Shown piece by piece: positions 38,797 to 46,761 of a stretch of 52,090 nt of DNA (positions within the stretch are counted from its first letter, which is position 1; every line of letters begins with the position of its first letter). The stretch comes from a virus. The position numbers and the translations under genes are program-made. A model generated the notes under the pieces. It was not told where the DNA came from. It was given only the letters and a program-made list of their open reading frames with translations, and did no database searches. The stretch is taken from the IMG/VR virus record IMGVR_UViG_3300043331_001402, positions 1-52,090 of that record, one strand, 5' to 3'.

Positions 38797-38894
38797 TTGC
38801 GACTCGTGGGACTTAGACCTGTACCCGGCGGGCAATCCCGCCCGTGATCAACGACACCTCCATGGTCATGAAACGTAGTTGATCCGAGTCGCAA
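38797..38894 (+). ncRNA. Candidate structured RNA, element A
   Basis: A closing stem TTGCGACTCG/CGAGTCGCAA (38797-38806 and 38885-38894, ten perfect pairs) holds two internal hairpins: GGCGGG-CAAT-CCCGCC (38827-38842) and GATCAAC/GTTGATC (38846-38852 and 38878-38884). The second hairpin's loop contains CACCTCC, complementary to the phage's own extended ribosome sites (GGAGGTG). It sits in a gene-free gap before the nuclease gene. No known RNA family is recognised. The strand is inferred from the surrounding genes. Confidence 0.5.
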
Positions 38895-38949
38895 CTTAGG
38901 GTATAACGCGTCCTTCTCGTTCGGCTGGTGACGATCTCGAACACGAACA

Positions 38950-40344
38950 ATGACGAGTAATCTTTGGTTCACGGATCGGTCTCGCTTTGAGACCGGCACC
39001 GGACGCTGCGCGCGTCAACGGTACCTACGGTTCCACTACGGACCGACGGGGTACGGCATCACACGCACGGGGGAATCCGTCCCGCTCTCCACAGGCACCT
39101 ACTTCGCCAAAGGCGTCGAACTACTCGCGCGTGGACTCCAGAAAACCGACGAGCTACCCGACGTGCAGCTCGTGCGGGAAGCCGTGCGGGTGGCGAGAGC
39201 CGCCTACGAAACACGTGTCACCGCCAAAGGCTTCCGAGGAGCCCTCTCCTCCGCCATCACCGACGAAACCATTAAGGAACAATCCGTACTCCTGGGTGGA
39301 CTCATTTGGGCGTTTGCGCTCCGATTCCTTCCCTGGCTCCACGAAACGTACCGGATTGTCGAGTGTGAGGAAGAACGGATCCATTTGCTCGACTGCACGT
39401 GTGGAGCAGGATCGATTCCCACGCAGGCGATCCACGACGAGCGCGGCTGTGCCGGGATTGCGCTGATGATCCGGCTCGATATCGTCGCGCAGCACCGTCG
39501 CACCAATCACCTCGCGTACTTCGAGTGCAAAACCACCGGCTGGGAATCCGATGCCTGGGCCGAGCAGTGGGAGACCAAGCCCCAGCTCGGGCTCGGCACC
39601 TTGGATCTCGATAAGAAATTCGGCAACGAAGTCACCGAGATCTACATCGTCGGCGCGGGCAAGGGTGTGCGGAAGAAGGATAAAAGCGGCGACGACCCCA
39701 TGCGACGCCAGCAGTCTCCGCTTTGCTACGGGTACTGTCGACCGGGGAATCCTCCGCATGCCAAAGACGAGTGGCTCCCCGCGTACGAATGGAAGAACGA
39801 AGCCGGCGAGACCAAGCGCGCGAGCAAAGCGCATCGTCGTCGTGGGGTGTGGGAGCTGGAAAAATCCGACTGGCCGATCTGGATCGCCTACAAATCCTCT
39901 GAACCTGATCTGCAGTACGACGAGTTCTGGTTCCGGCAGCTTCCGTCGTCCGTGCTCGATCGAGCGTGCTTCGTGCTCGGGCCGCTCAATCGACAAGACA
40001 CGCAGATTCAGATGCTGCGGCACTCCATGCGCGCGGAGGAAGAGCGCTGGCGTGACATCTTGTGGCAGCTCTACGAAGCGCAGCAGCAGCACGCCTGGGC
40101 GAGTCCTGAATTTCAGCAGCTCCTCGACGCGTTGATTCCGTGCTCGTGGAACTGCCGACCCTTCGGCAAAGAGCACGAGTGTGAGATGACGTCGATCTGT
40201 TTTCGTCAGGCTGGCTGGGAGAATCCGATCGCGACGAGCAAGTTCATTCCGCGTCGTCCCCACCACACACCGGAGACCGCGCAAGCGATCGCGCGGGGCC
40301 TACTGGTCGAGCACGCGGAAGATCTGGACGACGACAATGGCTGA
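38950..40344 (+). CDS. PD-(D/E)XK nuclease, Cas4/AddB-like
   Basis: A 464-residue nuclease. The metal-site motifs are LMIRLDIVAQ (Asp177) and AYFECKTTGW (Glu192-x-Lys194), with a conserved-type start GRCARQRYLRFH. Cys20 and a C-terminal set (Cys398, Cys402, Cys411, Cys417) could bind an iron-sulphur cluster, as in Cas4 and AddB. It would resect DNA ends. It stands directly before the RecA-like and ssDNA-binding genes, the usual order of a phage recombination module. The start is the first ATG. Confidence 0.7.
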   Translation: MTSNLWFTDRSRFETGTGRCARQRYLRFHYGPTGYGITRTGESVPLSTGTYFAKGVELLARGLQKTDELPDVQLVREAVRVARAAYETRVTAKGFRGALSSAITDETIKEQSVLLGGLIWAFALRFLPWLHETYRIVECEEERIHLLDCTCGAGSIPTQAIHDERGCAGIALMIRLDIVAQHRRTNHLAYFECKTTGWESDAWAEQWETKPQLGLGTLDLDKKFGNEVTEIYIVGAGKGVRKKDKSGDDPMRRQQSPLCYGYCRPGNPPHAKDEWLPAYEWKNEAGETKRASKAHRRRGVWELEKSDWPIWIAYKSSEPDLQYDEFWFRQLPSSVLDRACFVLGPLNRQDTQIQMLRHSMRAEEERWRDILWQLYEAQQQHAWASPEFQQLLDALIPCSWNCRPFGKEHECEMTSICFRQAGWENPIATSKFIPRRPHHTPETAQAIARGLLVEHAEDLDDDNG

Positions 40345-40894
40345 CAACGATCGCCTGGACGGCTTGCTCGGCGGCAGTCGCCACTACACCGGCAAGGGCC
40401 TGGGAGACATCGGGATGTGGCATTGCCCCTCGTGCAACGCGGAGAATACCGGACCGCTCGACAAAGGCTGCACCGTATGTGGAGCCGGCTCCGCACCCGC
40501 GCGTCATGTCGGCGTCCCGCCTCCTCCACGGCGACGAGGCACGTCTCCACTGCAGGGACGACAGCTTGATGAGAATGGCACGATCGCATTCTCGACTCCC
40601 AGCACACGCGCCTTTCACGAGTGGTGCACGGCGACGGGCGCGGATCCGAACAACGCGCTCCTTCGCACGGCCTGGGAAACGGCGATTGCGTGGTACCGCG
40701 AATATCTGCGCGACACAGCGGCGAACGCGGAAGACCCGCAGCACGGCGTCGACATCCAGATGATCCCGGTCCCGAGGGAACTGCTCGTCGATGTGCTCAA
40801 GCAACTCGAAAACACCGTCGATCTCCCGGAGACCGACTCACAATCCCCCGAACTGTTGTCACTGATCAATCGCATCAGGGAGCTGACCGAATGA
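40337..40894 (+). CDS. Zinc-finger protein, 185 aa
   Basis: A 185-residue protein with a RanBP2-type ribbon, WHCPSCNAENTGPLDKGC followed by TVCGAG, at about 28-51. After a Pro/Arg linker come helices (YREYLRDTAANAEDPQHG). It overlaps both neighbours in the recombination block and may be a partner that binds ssDNA or another protein. No enzyme motif is seen. Confidence 0.55.
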   Translation: MADNDRLDGLLGGSRHYTGKGLGDIGMWHCPSCNAENTGPLDKGCTVCGAGSAPARHVGVPPPPRRRGTSPLQGRQLDENGTIAFSTPSTRAFHEWCTATGADPNNALLRTAWETAIAWYREYLRDTAANAEDPQHGVDIQMIPVPRELLVDVLKQLENTVDLPETDSQSPELLSLINRIRELTE

Positions 40895-42315
40895 CCGATC
40901 ACCAAGTTCGTCGCATCTTCACCGCGATCTTGATCATGGGTGTGAGTGGCTCAGGGAAGACGACCCTGCTCTCGACGTTCGCGGAATATCTCTGGGAAAC
41001 GTACCGAAAGATTCTCTTGCTCTACAGTTGGGACGGCGGGGCGATCCCGACGATCGTGCAGAAGCGAATGAAGCAAGGACTCATTCGCTTTTGGCGCGCA
41101 CGCACGCGCAGTGCCGAGGGACTCGCAATCGAAACCGTGTACTTGGCGACCAAGGGCTACTGGCCGCGCGTGATCAATCCACTGACGGGCGAGACCGATC
41201 CCGCCGTGCAGATGGTGGCGCCTGTCAGTGTGCGCTATGAAACCTTCTGCGGGAAAGGCCACCCGCTCCAAGTCGTCCCCGCGCCGTCACTCATCGTGCC
41301 GACCTTCTGCGCGGAGTGTAAGCAACTACCGGCACCCAACGAAGTCAAATACAAAGAGACCGTCCGACAGACCAAGGGCTTCGAGACGGTAGGCGGTGTC
41401 GCGTTCGACTCCCTCACCTCCATGTCAGGCGGGACCATTCTCGACGAGATGGATCGGCAGCGAGGTGCGGGACTCATCAGCGGTGAGAAAGCCGCGTTCG
41501 GTGGCGTCGTCATGTCGGGCTCGATGAAGTTTGGGGGGAACAACCGTGCCGATATCGGCTTCGCCCAAACACGCGCGCAGCAATTCGTGAATAACAGTCT
41601 CAGTATTCCGAACCTCGTCGAAGGCCCTGTGTTCACAGGACTCACTCTCGAAGCCACGGACGAAGGCGGATTGTCTGTGGTGGGACTCAAGCTCCCTGGA
41701 CGCGCGGCCACCGACGAAGCCTCGTCGTGGTTCGGCAACGTGATGGAATCGGCGCGTGTGCTCGACGACAAAGGGAAGATCCGGTTCACCCTTTATCTGA
41801 AGCCGTTCACCGATCCCCAAGGGCGTCGACACTTACTCAAGACGTCGGCTTCACCGGGCGCGGTGCCGGCCATTCTCCAGGATCCCGACGAGGAGGAGAA
41901 TCACCCGAACGCGAATGCGAACCTCGGTAACGTGTTCCGCATGCTCGATGACGACTTGCGGAAGGCCCTCGCGGATACCGAACAGGGCATGCCGGGGCTG
42001 CCAGAAGGCTCGCAAACGTACGGAGAACCGTTCACAGTGGAAGCCGCGTCGGCTCCCGCTCCGACCGTGAACACTCCGGCACAGCCGATCGTCACGACGC
42101 CTGCACCCGTCGTCACATCGGCTCCCCCCGCGCAGATGCCGCCTCCGCGTAGTCGCAAGGCGGCGCCTTCTGCTGCAGCTCCGGCAGTCGCCACTCCCCC
42201 GGCTCCCCCCGCCACACCTGCCGCGATCACCACCGCTGGACCGGATACGCCAGCGACGACGGCGGCTCCACCCCCACCGGGTGCGAAGCCTCCGCAACGA
42301 GCCCCCGGCACGTAA
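40891..42315 (+). CDS. RecA/Sak4-like ATPase with Pro/Ala tail
   Basis: A 474-residue P-loop ATPase from the ATG at 40891 (overlap ATGA). Walker A is IMGVSGSGKTTLL (15-27), Walker B is in GGVAFDSLTS, and a Cys insertion (FCGKGHPLQV and FCAECKQLP) lies between. It resembles Sak4-type single-strand annealing recombinases in position after the nuclease and in fold. The last 120 residues are Pro/Ala/Thr-rich and flexible. A longer upstream frame overlaps the zinc protein and is rejected. Confidence 0.65.
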   Translation: MTDHQVRRIFTAILIMGVSGSGKTTLLSTFAEYLWETYRKILLLYSWDGGAIPTIVQKRMKQGLIRFWRARTRSAEGLAIETVYLATKGYWPRVINPLTGETDPAVQMVAPVSVRYETFCGKGHPLQVVPAPSLIVPTFCAECKQLPAPNEVKYKETVRQTKGFETVGGVAFDSLTSMSGGTILDEMDRQRGAGLISGEKAAFGGVVMSGSMKFGGNNRADIGFAQTRAQQFVNNSLSIPNLVEGPVFTGLTLEATDEGGLSVVGLKLPGRAATDEASSWFGNVMESARVLDDKGKIRFTLYLKPFTDPQGRRHLLKTSASPGAVPAILQDPDEEENHPNANANLGNVFRMLDDDLRKALADTEQGMPGLPEGSQTYGEPFTVEAASAPAPTVNTPAQPIVTTPAPVVTSAPPAQMPPPRSRKAAPSAAAPAVATPPAPPATPAAITTAGPDTPATTAAPPPPGAKPPQRAPGT

Positions 42316-42345
42316 ACGACCTTTTCACACGAGGAGACGAGAGAG

Positions 42346-43041
42346 ATGGGAAAGACACTACAGGATCTCAATCTGATCGAGGAGACGCTCCCGACAGCCG
42401 GGCAGGCACTCGACGATCTGCCACAGTTTGGATCGTTCGCGCCTCCGCCACAGCCTGGACTGTTCCGCTTCAAGCTCCCGATGGATCTGAGCGGCATCTG
42501 GGACACGATGGATTCGGATCACAAGACCGCAGCGGATCCGAAAGGCACGCGCGTCGTGGCGGTGTTCGATCAGAACGCCCCGCTCACCATCGTGCAATCG
42601 CACACCAACAACCGCTACAAGGGAGAGACCTTTCAGACGCGGTTGAACAACAACGAGCGGAAGCGCGGGAAGGATGGCGCGGGCGGTGTGCACAGCGATC
42701 TCGATTACCTGTGCGCAGCGTTCGATCCGAAGATCCCGAAGCCCACGAGCAACAAGGGCTACATCGAGCGCATTCGCACGTTCGCGGGACGCGAGTTCAA
42801 CGCGGACATCCGGTGGTCGTGGGCGTGCTCCAAGTCACGGAACATCCGCGTCAAAGATCCCGCCGGGGCGATCATCGAAGTCGAGAACAAGCCCGGCTGC
42901 GGGAACAAGTACTACCAGGACGACATCCCGGCCAACCTCAAGTTGGCCAACGGGGAATTTCCCCTGGAGATCTCGTGCAGTTGCGGAGCACTGCTCCGTG
43001 CGTTCGGCAACGTCGACAACATCAAAGGCGACACGAAGTAG
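42346..43041 (+). CDS. Putative ssDNA-binding protein with zinc residues
   Basis: A 231-residue protein with LFRFKLPMDLSGIWDTMDSD near the start, an OB-like strand pattern, and paired Cys late in the chain (GCGNKYY, ISCSCGALL). It follows the recombinase and fits the place of an SSB in phage recombination modules. The ribosome site GGAGACGAGAGAG precedes the ATG. SSB function is inferred from order and pattern. Confidence 0.5.
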   Translation: MGKTLQDLNLIEETLPTAGQALDDLPQFGSFAPPPQPGLFRFKLPMDLSGIWDTMDSDHKTAADPKGTRVVAVFDQNAPLTIVQSHTNNRYKGETFQTRLNNNERKRGKDGAGGVHSDLDYLCAAFDPKIPKPTSNKGYIERIRTFAGREFNADIRWSWACSKSRNIRVKDPAGAIIEVENKPGCGNKYYQDDIPANLKLANGEFPLEISCSCGALLRAFGNVDNIKGDTK

Positions 43042-43187
43042 AAATCGACCGACACGACAGCCCGCTAGGCCCGAGGCTGACTCGCTGGGAAAATTTCGGG
43101 CAGAGAGAAATGCGTAGGGTGTCGGCTCGTGAGGAGCTTCCGGCTTCATCCTCGTCGACAAAATCGAAGCCGGTGCAAGGGAGTCCA
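43042..43187 (+). promoter_or_regulatory. Gap with hairpin before the 43188 gene
   Basis: This 146 bp gap has an inverted repeat CCGGCTTC/GAAGCCGG (43140-43147 and 43166-43173, 18-base loop) just before the ribosome site AGGGAG. The frame of the following gene stays open back to an ATG at 43110, so the hairpin could instead lie inside the coding region. No other feature is seen. Confidence 0.3.
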
Positions 43188-43496
43188 ATGCCTCGGAAGA
43201 TGAAAGATCCGATCGTTGATGTGATGCAGTACTTCGAGGGAGCATCAATCGACGCGGCGAAGACGGCACTCGAAGTCGCGACGGAGATCGTGCGGCGACG
43301 CACGTCGACACGTGTGCCGCGTGTGCAGACGCCGAAAGACCCCACGCCTGTGACGGAGATCCAGACGATCGATCCGCCGGCTCCGCCGAAGGCGCGTGTT
43401 CGCAAACCCAAATCCGAATCGCCGGCTTCCCCGTTGCCCTCGAAGGCCGAGCAAGCGCTCACCTTGCCGGGCGTGGTGAGCACGGTAGGAGACTGA
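43188..43496 (+). CDS. Small protein, 102 aa, Pro/Lys-rich
   Basis: A 102-residue protein with an N-terminal helix (KDPIVDVMQYFEGASIDAAK) and a basic Pro-rich tail (PKARVRKPKSESPASPLPSK). The ATG at 43188 has an AGGGAG site; an ATG at 43110 in frame gives a longer form with a Ser-rich start. No family is recognised. Confidence 0.5.
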   Translation: MPRKMKDPIVDVMQYFEGASIDAAKTALEVATEIVRRRTSTRVPRVQTPKDPTPVTEIQTIDPPAPPKARVRKPKSESPASPLPSKAEQALTLPGVVSTVGD

Positions 43497-43498
43497 CC

Positions 43499-43720
43499 AT
43501 GGCGAAGGCCAAGAAGCGCAACGATCGCGTGCCGACGATCCCGAAGAAGCGGAAGCCGCAGGATGCGACGCTGCGGAACGTCCGTGCGGCGAACACGAAA
43601 TTCAAGCGGCTCAACGATACGCTTGAACGACAACTCGTGCCGATGCTCCGAGCGCTCACACGTCGTGTGGAAGCGTTGGAGACGTGGCGAGCCTACTCCG
43701 AGCGAAACGAACTGGTCTGA
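43499..43720 (+). CDS. Small basic coiled-coil protein, 73 aa
   Basis: A 73-residue protein: a basic start (MAKAKKRNDRVPTIPKKRK) followed by a helix with heptad-like hydrophobics (LERQLVPMLRALTRRVEALE). It starts two bases after the preceding stop. It may bind nucleic acid and dimerise. No family is recognised. Confidence 0.5.
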   Translation: MAKAKKRNDRVPTIPKKRKPQDATLRNVRAANTKFKRLNDTLERQLVPMLRALTRRVEALETWRAYSERNELV

Positions 43721-43722
43721 CC

Positions 43723-44889
43723 ATGTTCCGAACGCCACTGATGATCGTCGGGGATGGGCCGCAGGAGCCGACCGGGTTGGGACGGATCGCGCGGGATCTC
43801 GCCGGCCTGATTCACGCCTCGGATCTACCCGTCGAGTTGGTGCAGGTGGGCGGATCGATCCCGCCGATCTGGAAAGAGTGGGAGCACTACCCGCTCGACC
43901 GATCCTACGGAGACTGGGGCGCGAGTTATATCGAGGCGCTCTGGCAGAGTCGGTTCGGACGGACACCGGGAATCCTCTGGCTGATCTGGGATCCCGGACG
44001 ACTCGCGGCGTATCGGGAGATCCAGATCCCCGTACAGAAGTGGGCCTACACGGCGGTCGATTCGACGAACATCAATCGCACGCTCGGTGGACCGGCACGC
44101 GTCGCGCTCGAATCCTTCGATCGGATCATCGCCTACGGACGCTGGGGGGCGGGCGTGATCGAAACGCTCCGACACCCCGTACCGTATCTCCCCCACGGCA
44201 TGACGACGGAGATCTACTGGCCTGGGGCGGAGTGGGGCGGTGTCAGCTTCGTGCGATCGCAGCTCGGGCCGTACTTCCAGCCCAACGTACAGAAGCTCGT
44301 CGGGTGTGTGGCGACGAACCAACCTCGGAAGGATCTCGGGCTGTTCTGTCATACCCTCGCCGAGCTACGAGACGGCGGGATTCCCGTCTTCGGCTGGTTG
44401 CATACCGATACACTCGTGAAAGATTGGGCCATCCCACAACTGATCGACGACTTCGGTCTGCAGCGTCACCTCGTCGTGACGATGGGAGAGTTCACCGACG
44501 ATCAGTTGGCCGCGTTCTATCGCGCGTGTAGTGTCACGATCGCACCAGGGCTCGGCGAAGGCTTCGGCTATCCGATCGTGGAATCGCTTGCCGCCGGCAC
44601 GCCCGTCGTGCACGGTGATTTTGGTGGGGGCGCCGAACTCATTCCCAAACGAGAATGGCGCTTCCCCGTTCGAGAGCTGCGGCTCGACTCGGTCTACGCG
44701 CTCAAGCGTCCCGTGTATCGAGCCTCCGACGTAGTCAATGCCATTCTCCGGATCTTCGAGTGGCAGCACCTCGTCGGCGAGGACACCACACGCGCGTACT
44801 GTCACGGGGCGGTCGCACACCTAGACTGGCTCGCGTTGTGGCCACGGTGGAGATCATGGATCCGACAGGGACTGGGACTAGGACACTGA
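43723..44889 (+). CDS. Glycosyltransferase, GT4 family (GT-B fold)
   Basis: A 388-residue sugar transferase. The N-terminal half opens LMIVGDGPQEPTGLGRIARD, with the Gly-rich acceptor loop. The C-terminal half has the donor-site motif GLGEGFGYPIVESLAAGTP followed by VVHGDFGGGAELIP, characteristic of GT4 retaining enzymes (E-x7-E: Glu in GEGFG and in IVES). No signal peptide or membrane helix is seen, so it acts in the cytoplasm. It starts two bases after the coiled-coil gene. The target is unknown. Confidence 0.8.
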   Translation: MFRTPLMIVGDGPQEPTGLGRIARDLAGLIHASDLPVELVQVGGSIPPIWKEWEHYPLDRSYGDWGASYIEALWQSRFGRTPGILWLIWDPGRLAAYREIQIPVQKWAYTAVDSTNINRTLGGPARVALESFDRIIAYGRWGAGVIETLRHPVPYLPHGMTTEIYWPGAEWGGVSFVRSQLGPYFQPNVQKLVGCVATNQPRKDLGLFCHTLAELRDGGIPVFGWLHTDTLVKDWAIPQLIDDFGLQRHLVVTMGEFTDDQLAAFYRACSVTIAPGLGEGFGYPIVESLAAGTPVVHGDFGGGAELIPKREWRFPVRELRLDSVYALKRPVYRASDVVNAILRIFEWQHLVGEDTTRAYCHGAVAHLDWLALWPRWRSWIRQGLGLGH

Positions 44890-45143
44890 GATCGAATATC
44901 CGTGGAGAGATCTGGACGCTCGACTTCGTCGACGGGCGGCAGAAACTCCTCGTCAAGGTGCACATGGACTGTCCAGAATGCGGGCAGCAGACGATCCAGA
45001 TCGACGGGCACCATGTGCTCGCGCTCATGCACATTCTGAGCGAAGCAGCGGAGCAGCATCCGGAACTGGTTAACACGAAACTGACGCTGGAATCACAACA
45101 CGCGATCGACGGGATCATTCCGAACGATCCGAACAGCAACTAA
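44856..45143 (+). CDS. Small zinc-knuckle protein, 95 aa
   Basis: A 95-residue protein that overlaps the glycosyltransferase 3' end by 34 bases. MDCPECGQQTIQI near residue 38 is a CxxC knuckle; the remainder is helical (HVLALMHILSEAAEQHPELV). The GGTGGAGATC site gives a clear start. It may fold with its neighbour; function unknown. Confidence 0.5.
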   Translation: MDPTGTGTRTLRSNIRGEIWTLDFVDGRQKLLVKVHMDCPECGQQTIQIDGHHVLALMHILSEAAEQHPELVNTKLTLESQHAIDGIIPNDPNSN

Positions 45144-45469
45144 TGGGCTGGGCAGCGAGGACCAATCCAATGTCACCAGACGCCACCGTTCTTTCACTCG
45201 TGATCCGCGACGTGCACGGACGACCCCTGGAGATCGGCGACGAGATCTTTCTCGCCCTCAAAGGGCCGGTGCTCTTCCGAATCGTCAACATTCGTCCAAA
45301 CCTGGACCCGAAACTGTCCCCGAATCTCGTCTACGTCGATCTCGCCGCCACGGCGCTCTTCGCGTGTCAACGCGAGGCACGCAATGCCGAGTTCATTCGT
45401 ACACGAACCAACGAAGAAGCCGGGCCGAGTCCGTTCTTCCAAGCCCCGCTCCCGAAGGGGGAAGCATGA
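45143..45469 (+). CDS. Small protein, 108 aa
   Basis: A 108-residue protein, beta-rich (VIRDVHGRPLEIGDEIFLAL, then FRIVNIRPNLDPK). The form 'xDxxGxxLxxGDxVxxxxxxGxxxxVxxIxP' suggests a small SH3-like barrel. It overlaps the next gene by four bases. No catalytic motif is seen. Function unknown. Confidence 0.5.
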   Translation: MGWAARTNPMSPDATVLSLVIRDVHGRPLEIGDEIFLALKGPVLFRIVNIRPNLDPKLSPNLVYVDLAATALFACQREARNAEFIRTRTNEEAGPSPFFQAPLPKGEA

Positions 45470-46308
45470 CGCTCGCCGTCGTGACCAGCACGACGAATCC
45501 TCGGCGCGCGGAGTCGTGCATCCTGAGCTGGAATGACGTGCCGACGATCATCCTCGTCAATGGCCGACCGTGGACAGCCGACGATGCCACGACGCTTGGT
45601 GTGTCGGCGACATGGATCACCGAGCCGCACTATCTCGGTACGGTGCCGGCGTTCCGTCGGGCGGTCGACTTCGTGCTCCGGGAGATGCCGGAGATCGAGA
45701 TCATTGCCTGTCTCCACGATGATCTAGAGATCTACGACCACGAGTGGTCGACGAGAGTGATTCGCCACTTCGAGCGCTTTCCGCAGTGTGGACTGCTCGG
45801 CTTTGGCGGAGCGATCGGCTTGGGGGACACGGATCTCTACCAGAAGCCCTACCAACCGGTGCAGCTCGCCCGCATTGGCTTCCGCAGCAATCTGGTCGAC
45901 GCGGAGGTGCACGGGATGCGATCGCTCCTCCCAGAGCGTGTGGCGTGTCTGGATGGGTTCTCCCAGATCGGCCGGCGAGCGTTCTGGGCTGGTGCACGCT
46001 GGGATGCTTCCATCCCTCGACACATGAGGCAGGAAGACGACAAGCGTCCCTGGACCTACCTCGAAGATCTCGGCATCGTGCACCACTTCTACGACGGGGC
46101 ACTCGGGTGCGTGGCTCGTCGGTACGGCTGGGAGACATGGTACCTGCCGATGCGGTGCAAGCACTACGGCGGGCAGACGGCCGTCGGCGACACGGGCTAT
46201 CAGGACTGGGCGAAGTCCCAAATTGAAGGGGGCGATCATGGCTTCTGGCAGAAAGCGCACGACACGGCGTACGAAGCGTTCAAAGACGTCCTCCCGCTCC
46301 GAGCCTAG
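45466..46308 (+). CDS. Glycosyltransferase, GT-A fold
   Basis: A 280-residue protein from an ATG that overlaps the previous stop. TLAVVTSTTNPRRAESCILS at the start is a typical nucleotide-sugar entry loop, and IIACLHDDLEIYDHEW holds a DxD-like HDD site for the metal. Later SQIGRRAFWAGARWDAS and TYLEDLGIVHHFYD fit the acceptor side of family 2-like enzymes. It is a second, unrelated glycosyltransferase close to the first. Acceptor not known. Confidence 0.65.
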   Translation: MTLAVVTSTTNPRRAESCILSWNDVPTIILVNGRPWTADDATTLGVSATWITEPHYLGTVPAFRRAVDFVLREMPEIEIIACLHDDLEIYDHEWSTRVIRHFERFPQCGLLGFGGAIGLGDTDLYQKPYQPVQLARIGFRSNLVDAEVHGMRSLLPERVACLDGFSQIGRRAFWAGARWDASIPRHMRQEDDKRPWTYLEDLGIVHHFYDGALGCVARRYGWETWYLPMRCKHYGGQTAVGDTGYQDWAKSQIEGGDHGFWQKAHDTAYEAFKDVLPLRA

Positions 46309-46318
46309 ATCACGGATC

Positions 46319-46387
46319 GTGAGCGTTACTCCCGAGGAGATCGAGCGCACGCTCCGGTCTCAAGGGTTCACACGGAAAGGCGACTGA
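46319..46387 (+). CDS. Possible 22-aa peptide
   Basis: A GTG-started frame (VSVTPEEIERTLRSQGFTRK...) fills the gap between the glycosyltransferase and the cold-shock gene, with its TGA one base before the next ATG. It looks amphipathic, but no strong ribosome site is seen. Listed because the gap has no other content. Confidence 0.25.
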   Translation: MSVTPEEIERTLRSQGFTRKGD

Positions 46388-46388
46388 C

Positions 46389-46592
46389 ATGAGCATCCTC
46401 ACGGGCGGCGTGACACGCATTGTGCAGGAACGCGGCTTTGCGTTCGTGCGATCGGGTGAGCAGGACTACTTCCTCCATCACACCGAACTGCAAAACTGTT
46501 CGTTCAACAAGTTGCAAGTCGGCGATCAAGTGAAGTTCGAGGCGGTCGAAACCCCGAAAGGGCTTCGAGCGAACAACGCGAGCCGTGTCTAA
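46389..46592 (+). CDS. Cold-shock domain protein
   Basis: A 67-residue protein of the CspA type. GGVTRIVQERGFAFVRSGEQ with DYFLHHTELQ shows the RNP-1 and RNP-2-like aromatics (GFAFV and YFLHH), and VGDQVKFEAVETPKGLRANN is the usual ending. It probably binds single-stranded RNA or DNA and may act as an RNA chaperone for phage transcripts. It is a complete domain with normal length. Confidence 0.85.
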   Translation: MSILTGGVTRIVQERGFAFVRSGEQDYFLHHTELQNCSFNKLQVGDQVKFEAVETPKGLRANNASRV

Positions 46593-46761
46593 GATCATTC
46601 GTCCGATCCACGCACAGAGAGGGGAGATCGTGCGGATCATCTGGCACCATGAAGCGTTGAAGCAAATCGAGGAGAACCACACCGCTCCACCCGACGACGT
46701 GTGGAGGAAGCGACTCGAAGACGCGAAGGCACTCGGCGACCTGACTCCAAAGGAACCATGA
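46585..46761 (+). CDS. Small protein, 58 aa
   Basis: A 58-residue frame that starts at a GTG overlapping the cold-shock stop and ends in an ATGA overlap with the next gene. It reads IIRPIHAQRGEIVRIIWHHE and EENHTAPPDDVWRKRLEDAK, helical and charged. Coupling on both sides supports it. Function unknown. Confidence 0.5.
   Translation: MSKIIRPIHAQRGEIVRIIWHHEALKQIEENHTAPPDDVWRKRLEDAKALGDLTPKEP

Noticed and set aside
38797-38894. A tRNA gene
   Set aside because: The 10-bp closing stem and internal hairpins lack a 7-bp acceptor arm, a T-loop GGTTCGA pattern and a terminal CCA.
40621-40890. A 90-codon extension of the RecA-like ATPase
   Set aside because: It overlaps the zinc protein in another frame; the ATG at 40891 has ATGA coupling and starts the recognised fold.
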